A stretch of 9,048 nucleotides of DNA from Candidatus Saccharimonadota bacterium (lineage in GTDB: Bacteria; Patescibacteriota; Saccharimonadia; Saccharimonadales; UBA7683): contig JAGQNU010000035.1 of the NCBI GenBank assembly GCA_020427905.1, positions 1 to 9,048 on the forward strand. Direction: 5' to 3'. Below, in pieces: positions 5,128 through 9,048 of this stretch. A program made the translations under genes and the position numbers. Below the pieces are notes generated by a model. The model did not search any database, had not been told where the DNA came from, and worked only from the letters and a program-made list of their open reading frames with translations. Each line of letters opens with the position of its first letter. Position 1 is the first letter of the stretch.

Positions 5128-6432
5128 GTGCCAGAAGTAAAACCAGCAGATATTCAGGCCTTCGCATCGATTCGTGTGGTTGGCGTTGGTGGTGCCGGCG
5201 GATCGGCTATAAACCGTATGGCGGATGTCGGACTAAAGGGTGTGCAGTTCATCGCTATTAATACTGATGCGCAGGCACTGTATCACTCAAAAGCAGATAC
5301 TAAAATTCACATCGGTAAAGAGGCAACCAAGGGGCTTGGTGCTGGCGCAGATCCAGCAGTTGGACAAGTGTCAGCCAAGGAGTCTGAAGCCGAGATCAAA
5401 GAGGCACTTACAGGTGCAGATATGGTGTTTATCACACTGGGTGCCGGTGGCGGTACGGGCACGGGCGCGAGCCCAGAGGTGGCACGTATTGCTCGAGATC
5501 TCGACATACTAACTGTTGGTGTGGCAACACGACCATTTGCCTTTGAGGGTGAGAAGCGGCGCAAGAATGCCGAGTACGCCATCGAGAATCTGGCAAAACA
5601 CGTCGACACACTGATTACTATTCCGAACGATCGACTGCTGCAGACAATCGATAGAAACACACCATTGCTTGAGGCATTTAAGGTTGCAGACGATGTGCTG
5701 CGTCAGGGTGTTCAGGGCATCTCAGATCTTATTACAGAGCATGGTCTTATCAACCTGGACTTTGCCGACGTTAAGTCCATTATGAGTAAGGCTGGATCAG
5801 CCTTGATGGGTATTGGCCAGGGCAGCGGTGAGAACCGAGCTGTGATTGCTGCTCAACAGGCTATCGAGTCACCACTGTTGGAGGTATCAATTGATGGTGC
5901 CCGCGGTGTTGTCTTCAACGTCACTGGTGGCAATGATCTGTCTATGCATGAGGTCAACGAGGCGGCAGAGGTAATTACCGCGGCTGTTTCACCTGATGCC
6001 AACATTATCTTTGGTGCGACCATCAAGCCTGACATGAAGGAGGGTGTGGAGATTACGGTTGTTGCGACGGGGTTTGATGCTGCATACTTTGCAAAACCTG
6101 ACGATGACGATGATGACGACGAGGTAAGCGGTTCGGTGGCACTTGGCGAGGTAGAGGGTGAAGTCGAGACCATTAATATGGACGATGATTCACCGTCGGA
6201 CGCAGGATCTGATGCGAGCGACGACGATACGCCGTTCCATAAGGCAGACGATACGCCTGATCCAAGCATTTGGGCGAGTGACGACGAGGATGAGCCTGCA
6301 AAAGAACCATCTGGTGACGAGGAGAGTCCTAAAGAGGAACATGAGGTTCCAGCGTTTTTGAGACGCTTTAGACGCCGCAAGAGCAAAGACTCAGATGAGG
6401 CTGAGGCAGACACAGAAAAAGACGAAAAATAG
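5128..6432 (+). CDS. ftsZ: Cell division GTPase FtsZ with highly acidic linker and tail
   Basis: FtsZ is the tubulin-like GTPase that polymerises into the division ring. The 434-residue protein has [13 protein letters not shown] (19-31), the tubulin signature GGGTGTG (107-113) and the T7 loop NLDFADV with Asp211 and Asp214 (E. coli Asp209/Asp212). The globular part ends near residue 322 ([11 protein letters not shown]). The linker (325-406) opens with seven Asp (bases 6100-6120) and is about 35 of 82 residues acidic, with only three Lys. The conserved C-terminal peptide EVPAFLRR (406-413) and a basic patch FRRRK (414-418) follow; this is where FtsZ normally ends. Here 16 more mostly acidic residues follow (419-434). 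The GTG start is set by GGGGGAG 5 bases upstream. It ends in TAG. Confidence 0.97.
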   Translation: MPEVKPADIQAFASIRVVGVGGAGGSAINRMADVGLKGVQFIAINTDAQALYHSKADTKIHIGKEATKGLGAGADPAVGQVSAKESEAEIKEALTGADMVFITLGAGGGTGTGASPEVARIARDLDILTVGVATRPFAFEGEKRRKNAEYAIENLAKHVDTLITIPNDRLLQTIDRNTPLLEAFKVADDVLRQGVQGISDLITEHGLINLDFADVKSIMSKAGSALMGIGQGSGENRAVIAAQQAIESPLLEVSIDGARGVVFNVTGGNDLSMHEVNEAAEVITAAVSPDANIIFGATIKPDMKEGVEITVVATGFDAAYFAKPDDDDDDDEVSGSVALGEVEGEVETINMDDDSPSDAGSDASDDDTPFHKADDTPDPSIWASDDEDEPAKEPSGDEESPKEEHEVPAFLRRFRRRKSKDSDEAEADTEKDEK

Positions 6433-6434
6433 TG

Positions 6435-6463
6435 TTGTCATACGCTAGCATTAGCGTTATGAT
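6435..6463 (+). promoter_or_regulatory. Sigma-70-type promoter for nrdR
   Basis: TTGTCA (6435-6440) and TATGAT (6458-6463) are 17 bases apart, each matching consensus at 5 of 6 positions. This is the best-formed promoter in the window. It starts 3 bases after the ftsZ stop codon. Transcription would begin near 6470, about 55 bases before the nrdR ATG. The spacer is filled by an inverted repeat, and an NrdR-box-like sequence begins just past the start point. Confidence 0.65.
6439..6461. repeat. Inverted repeat within the nrdR promoter / ftsZ 3' end
   Basis: CATACGCTA (6439-6447) pairs with TAGCGTTATG (6452-6461) around a GCAT loop, giving 9 base pairs with a single bulged T. It begins 7 bases after the ftsZ stop. 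In RNA it could protect the ftsZ mRNA 3' end, but no T-run follows, so it is not a standard terminator. In DNA it occupies the -35/-10 spacer of the nrdR promoter and could be an operator. Confidence 0.6.
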
Positions 6464-6474
6464 GATTAGGAAGT

Positions 6475-6490
6475 ACACCATATATGGGTA
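6475..6490. promoter_or_regulatory. Candidate NrdR box upstream of nrdR
   Basis: ACACCATATATGGGTA contains the perfect 10-base palindrome CCATATATGG (6478-6487). It fits the left half and the core of the published NrdR-box consensus, roughly acaCwATATwTwGtgt, while the right end diverges. It begins about 5 bases past the predicted start point of the nrdR promoter, a position suited to autorepression. NrdR usually binds two boxes in tandem; I could not find a convincing second one. Confidence 0.45.
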
Positions 6491-6524
6491 CTTAGCAGAT
6501 ATGTAACAAACTGGAGTGAGTTTA

Positions 6525-6986
6525 ATGAAATGCCCCAAATGCCAGTCAGTTGAATCGAAAGTGGTTGAGTCACGCGATGTTGCCAGTGGTGAGAGTATCC
6601 GTAGGCGGCGCGAGTGCGAATCATGCTCCACGAGATTTACGACCTATGAACGCGTTGAGCGCCCAAGTCTGATTGTTGTAAAAAAAGACGGGACACGCGA
6701 GGTCTTTAATCGTGAGAAGGTTCTCTGTGGTATTGAGCGGGCAAGTGAAAAAACATCAATTTCTGCGCCAGAACGTGAGGACATGCTTGCACGAATCGAA
6801 CGCAAGCTGTACGATTTAGGTAAGCCTGAAGTGAGGGCTGGGGAGATTGGTGAGCTAGTCATGGACGAGCTCGCGTCAGCGGATGAAGTAGCGTATGTAC
6901 GCTTTGCAAGTGTATATCGACACTTCACCAGTATTGAGAGCTTTGAGAAGGGCCTCGATGCACTCAAAGCGAGACGCGCACAATAA
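6525..6986 (+). CDS. nrdR: Transcriptional repressor NrdR
   Basis: NrdR represses ribonucleotide reductase genes when nucleotide binding to its ATP-cone favours the DNA-binding oligomer. The 153-residue protein starts MKCPKC and has a four-cysteine zinc ribbon (Cys3, Cys6, Cys31, Cys34) with the basic stretch IRRRRECESC. The ATP-cone begins at about residue 46 (PSLIVVKKDGTREVFNREKVLCGIERA) and runs to about 136, ending with VAYVRFASVYRHF. Length is typical. An in-frame GTG at 6516 would add three residues but overlaps the Shine-Dalgarno GGAG (6513-6516). ATG 6525, with 8-base spacing and the conserved MKCP start, is therefore chosen. It is followed by the reductase gene, its expected target, an adjacency also known in Actinobacteria. 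Confidence 0.96.
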   Translation: MKCPKCQSVESKVVESRDVASGESIRRRRECESCSTRFTTYERVERPSLIVVKKDGTREVFNREKVLCGIERASEKTSISAPEREDMLARIERKLYDLGKPEVRAGEIGELVMDELASADEVAYVRFASVYRHFTSIESFEKGLDALKARRAQ

Positions 6987-7016
6987 CTCATAAAACTTAC
7001 TTCACGCTCACGGTGT

Positions 7017-7102
7017 GCAACATGTAGTTGTTGCCCAGGACTATACGCACGTATGTGCTTGGGGAGTGACTAGGTGGAGGGTGGATGCACCCACTAACGC
7101 TC
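7017..7102 (+). promoter_or_regulatory. Possible structured leader RNA upstream of nrdJ
   Basis: The 171-base gap between nrdR and nrdJ holds three successive hairpin potentials. The first is GCAACA (7017-7022) with TGTTGC (7029-7034), loop TGTAGT. The second is GCAC (7047-7050) with GTGC (7055-7058), alternative to ATACG/CGTAT at 7043-7054. The third is a longer imperfect stem at 7064-7102: GAGTG with CGCTC outside (one G-U pair), TAG with CTA in the middle, and GGGTG with CACCC around a GATG loop. An A-rich, unstructured stretch (7103-7142) and the Shine-Dalgarno AAAGGGGG (7143-7150) follow. I recognise no known riboswitch class and find no clear dedicated promoter. Folding by eye can overstate structure. 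Confidence 0.4.
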
Positions 7103-7157
7103 TAAACAAACATTTAAAAAACAAACCAACAGAGGGTAATTAAAAGGGGGTTGTTGT

Positions 7158-9048
7158 ATGGCACAAGCTACGGTGCTCGATATTCGTCGCTACTTTACAA
7201 AAGAAGGAACAGATCCGTACGAGATGTTCACGTGGGTTAATCGGGATTCTAAAATCGACAATCCTGTCACGGGTAAAATAGCATTTGAGCAAAAAGCTGT
7301 TGAGTTCCCAGATACGTGGAGCATGAATGCTATTAATATTGTCAGCCAAAAGTACTTCTCAGGAACCCCTGGAACGAAGGAGCGAGAGGGTAGTCTCAAA
7401 ACTCTCATCAATCGTGTTGCTGATACAGTAACTCGCCATGGTGAGCAGGAGGACTATTTTGAGAACAAGCAGCAGGCTAAGATCTTCAACGCAGAGCTCA
7501 AGTACATTCTTGCCTCGCAGCGTGCGGCTTTCAACTCCCCAGTTTGGTTTAATATTGGTGCCGCACAGCGTGCTCAACAAGCCAGCGCCTGCTTTATTTT
7601 GGCAGTCGATGACACGATGCCCTCAATTCTTAACTGGTACAAAGAAGAAGGAATGATATTTAAGGGTGGATCCGGTGCTGGCGTTAATGTCAGCAAAATC
7701 CGCTCATCCGAGGAGCCGCTTGGTCAAAGTGGCGGTAAGGCCTCTGGGCCACTCTCATTTATGCGTGGTGCAGATAGTTCAGCTGGTGCGATTAAATCCG
7801 GTGGTAAAACTCGTCGTGCAGCCAAGATGGTGGTGATGAATATTGACCATCCTGATGTTGAAGAGTTCATCTGGTGTAAGGCAATCGAGGAGCGCAAGGC
7901 TCGAGTGTTGCAAGAGGCTGGTTTTGACATGAGCCTCGATGGCAAAGATATCTTTAGCGTGCAGTACCAAAATGCCAACAACTCCGTGCGTGTCACAGAT
8001 GACTTTATGCGTGCAGTCGAGGCTGATGAAGACTGGGACTTGATGGGTGTGAAGGACAGGCGCGTTTACAAGACAGTCAAAGCTCGTGATCTCTGGAGGC
8101 AAATCGCAGAGAGTGCGTGGGAGTGCGCAGACCCGGGATTGCAGTTTGATACCACTGCCAACCATTGGCACACCGCGCCAAATGCTGGACGCATTAACGG
8201 CTCTAACCCGTGCTCTGAGTACATGCACCTTGATAACTCAGCCTGTAACTTGGCGTCGATCAACTTGCTGAAGTACCTCAACGAGGACGGCAGCTTTGAT
8301 GTGCCAGCGTTTAAGCAAACGGTTGAGATTGTCTTCACAGCGCAAGAGATCCTTGTTGGCTACTCTGAGTATCCAACTGAGAAGATTACCAAGAATGCCC
8401 GTGCATATCGAGAGCTTGGTATGGGCTACGCAAACCTTGGCGCATTGCTGATGGCGCAAGGCTTGCCGTACGACAGCGACGAGGGGCGTGCTGAGGCTGC
8501 GGCTATTACTGCCTTGATGACTGGACACGCATACGCAACAAGCGCACGTATTGCCAAGCGCGTCGGCACCTTTGCCGGCTTCAACAAAGACCGCGAAGGA
8601 ATGCTGCGAGTGCTCGCCCAGCACCGTGATGCTGTACGTGACATTGATGCCCGCATGGTGCCTGAAGAACTGCTTTCAGCAGCTGCAGAGGCCTGGGAAG
8701 AGGCGGTTGAGCTCGGTGAGCGCTACGGTGTCCGTAACTCGCAAGCCACAGTTCTGGCACCAACTGGCACTATCGGTTTCATGATGGACTGTGACACTAC
8801 TGGTGTTGAGCCAGACTTCTCGCTAACAAAGTTTAAGAAATTAGTTGGCGGTGGCAACATGATTATTGTTAACCAAACTATCCCAAGGGCGTTACGCACT
8901 ATGGGTTACGATGAAAAGCAGATTGAAGATGTTGTGGCTTACATCCATGAAAATGGCAATGTAATTGACGCCCCACATCTTAAGAAAGAACACTACGATG
9001 TTTTTGCTTGCGCGGTAGGTGAAAACGCTATCCACTACATGGGTCACG
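7158..9048 (+). CDS. nrdJ: Class II (adenosylcobalamin-dependent) ribonucleotide reductase, N-terminal part, cut by window edge
   Basis: NrdJ reduces ribonucleotides to deoxyribonucleotides, using adenosylcobalamin to generate the cysteine radical, so it needs neither oxygen nor a second subunit. The frame is open from ATG 7158 (AAAGGGGG 7 bases upstream) to the edge, 630 residues. It shows NSPVWFNIG (126-134), QASACF with Cys145, GGSGAGVNVSKIRSS (170-184), GGKTRRAAKMVVMNIDHPDVEEFIWCKA (215-242), the catalytic NPCSE with Asn350, Cys352 and Glu354, and ACNLASINL with Cys363. Cys145 and Cys363 match the redox pair and Cys352 the thiyl-radical site. APTGTIGFMMDCDTTG follows further on. This pattern fits the class II NrdJ subfamily, not NrdA, NrdE or NrdD. 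No N-terminal ATP-cone is present, so nucleotide sensing here falls to NrdR. The C-terminal cysteine tail is outside the window. Confidence 0.93.
   Translation, partial: MAQATVLDIRRYFTKEGTDPYEMFTWVNRDSKIDNPVTGKIAFEQKAVEFPDTWSMNAINIVSQKYFSGTPGTKEREGSLKTLINRVADTVTRHGEQEDYFENKQQAKIFNAELKYILASQRAAFNSPVWFNIGAAQRAQQASACFILAVDDTMPSILNWYKEEGMIFKGGSGAGVNVSKIRSSEEPLGQSGGKASGPLSFMRGADSSAGAIKSGGKTRRAAKMVVMNIDHPDVEEFIWCKAIEERKARVLQEAGFDMSLDGKDIFSVQYQNANNSVRVTDDFMRAVEADEDWDLMGVKDRRVYKTVKARDLWRQIAESAWECADPGLQFDTTANHWHTAPNAGRINGSNPCSEYMHLDNSACNLASINLLKYLNEDGSFDVPAFKQTVEIVFTAQEILVGYSEYPTEKITKNARAYRELGMGYANLGALLMAQGLPYDSDEGRAEAAAITALMTGHAYATSARIAKRVGTFAGFNKDREGMLRVLAQHRDAVRDIDARMVPEELLSAAAEAWEEAVELGERYGVRNSQATVLAPTGTIGFMMDCDTTGVEPDFSLTKFKKLVGGGNMIIVNQTIPRALRTMGYDEKQIEDVVAYIHENGNVIDAPHLKKEHYDVFACAVGENAIHYMGH

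Noticed and set aside
5853..6413. Long minus-strand open frame opposite ftsZ (186 codons)
   Set aside because: It is the antisense shadow of the Asp/Glu-rich FtsZ linker, giving a low-complexity Ser-rich product with no domain. The sense frame is certain.
6516..6524. GTG start for nrdR three codons upstream
   Set aside because: The GTG overlaps the Shine-Dalgarno GGAG, and NrdR proteins begin MKCPxC, which fits ATG 6525.
545..6986. Alternative genetic code (UGA recoded, as in some related candidate phyla)
   Set aside because: All nine complete genes end in TAA (7) or TAG (2) and none uses TGA as stop, which is suggestive. However, no gene needs an in-frame TGA to be full length, and glycine and tryptophan use standard codons. 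Nine stops are too few to argue from.
7029..7050. Possible cobalamin riboswitch B12 box (GCCCAGGA) upstream of nrdJ
   Set aside because: Only CCAGGA matches; the rest of the box is absent. The other aptamer motifs that should lie upstream are not found between nrdR and this point.
7041..7058. NrdR box or -10 element at CTATACGCACGTATGTGC upstream of nrdJ
   Set aside because: It contains the dyad ATACG-CA-CGTAT but lacks the ATAT core of an NrdR box. TATACG has no -35 at a suitable distance. Kept only as part of the possible leader structure.
7779..8228. Minus-strand open frame opposite nrdJ (149 codons)
   Set aside because: It lies wholly within the conserved NrdJ catalytic region and has no family features.

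Overview
This window looks like a piece of chromosome from a small-genome bacterium of the Candidate Phyla Radiation (Patescibacteria), most likely Saccharibacteria (TM7). The clues are short housekeeping genes in compact units, an ftsA-ftsZ pair without the usual murein-synthesis genes around it, a compact PriA, a B12-dependent ribonucleotide reductase, and near-absent Shine-Dalgarno sequences at several genes. Base composition looks close to 50% GC by eye. All visible genes read through with the standard bacterial code. The taxonomic call is inference from gene content; no 16S or other direct marker is present.

Layout. Bases 1-511 on the minus strand are the N-terminal part of primosomal helicase PriA, running off the left edge. 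A 33-base divergent promoter region separates it from a plus-strand gene for a phosphoribosyltransferase-fold protein (545-1198) with a degraded PRPP loop. A small winged-helix DNA-binding protein follows (1248-1523). Next is a tight operon, rpsU-yqeY-adk-map (1575-3549), covering ribosomal protein S21, a GatB/YqeY-domain protein, a short-LID adenylate kinase and methionine aminopeptidase. A 201-base intergenic region carries a tandem array of four 11-base dyads and the ftsA promoter. Then come ftsA (3751-4998), ftsZ (5128-6432), nrdR (6525-6986), a 171-base leader with hairpin potential, and nrdJ (7158 to the right edge).

How the genes work together. FtsA, a membrane-tethered actin-like protein, anchors the FtsZ ring for cell division. 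NrdR is a zinc-ribbon/ATP-cone repressor that senses nucleotide state; its expected target is the adjacent class II reductase NrdJ, which makes deoxynucleotides. Cell division and DNA precursor supply are therefore side by side. The rpsU operon links translation initiation, nucleotide energy balance and N-terminal methionine removal.

The most notable points beyond routine annotation are these. Five start codons sit only 6-9 bases after a TATACT-type -10 box with no Shine-Dalgarno, implying leaderless mRNAs. The 11-base operator-like array lies upstream of ftsA. Dyads are embedded in several promoter cores. An NrdR-box-like site sits just downstream of the nrdR promoter. The nrdJ leader may be structured. 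FtsZ has a very acidic linker and an acidic tail beyond its usual C-terminal peptide. PriA appears to lack its winged-helix domain.
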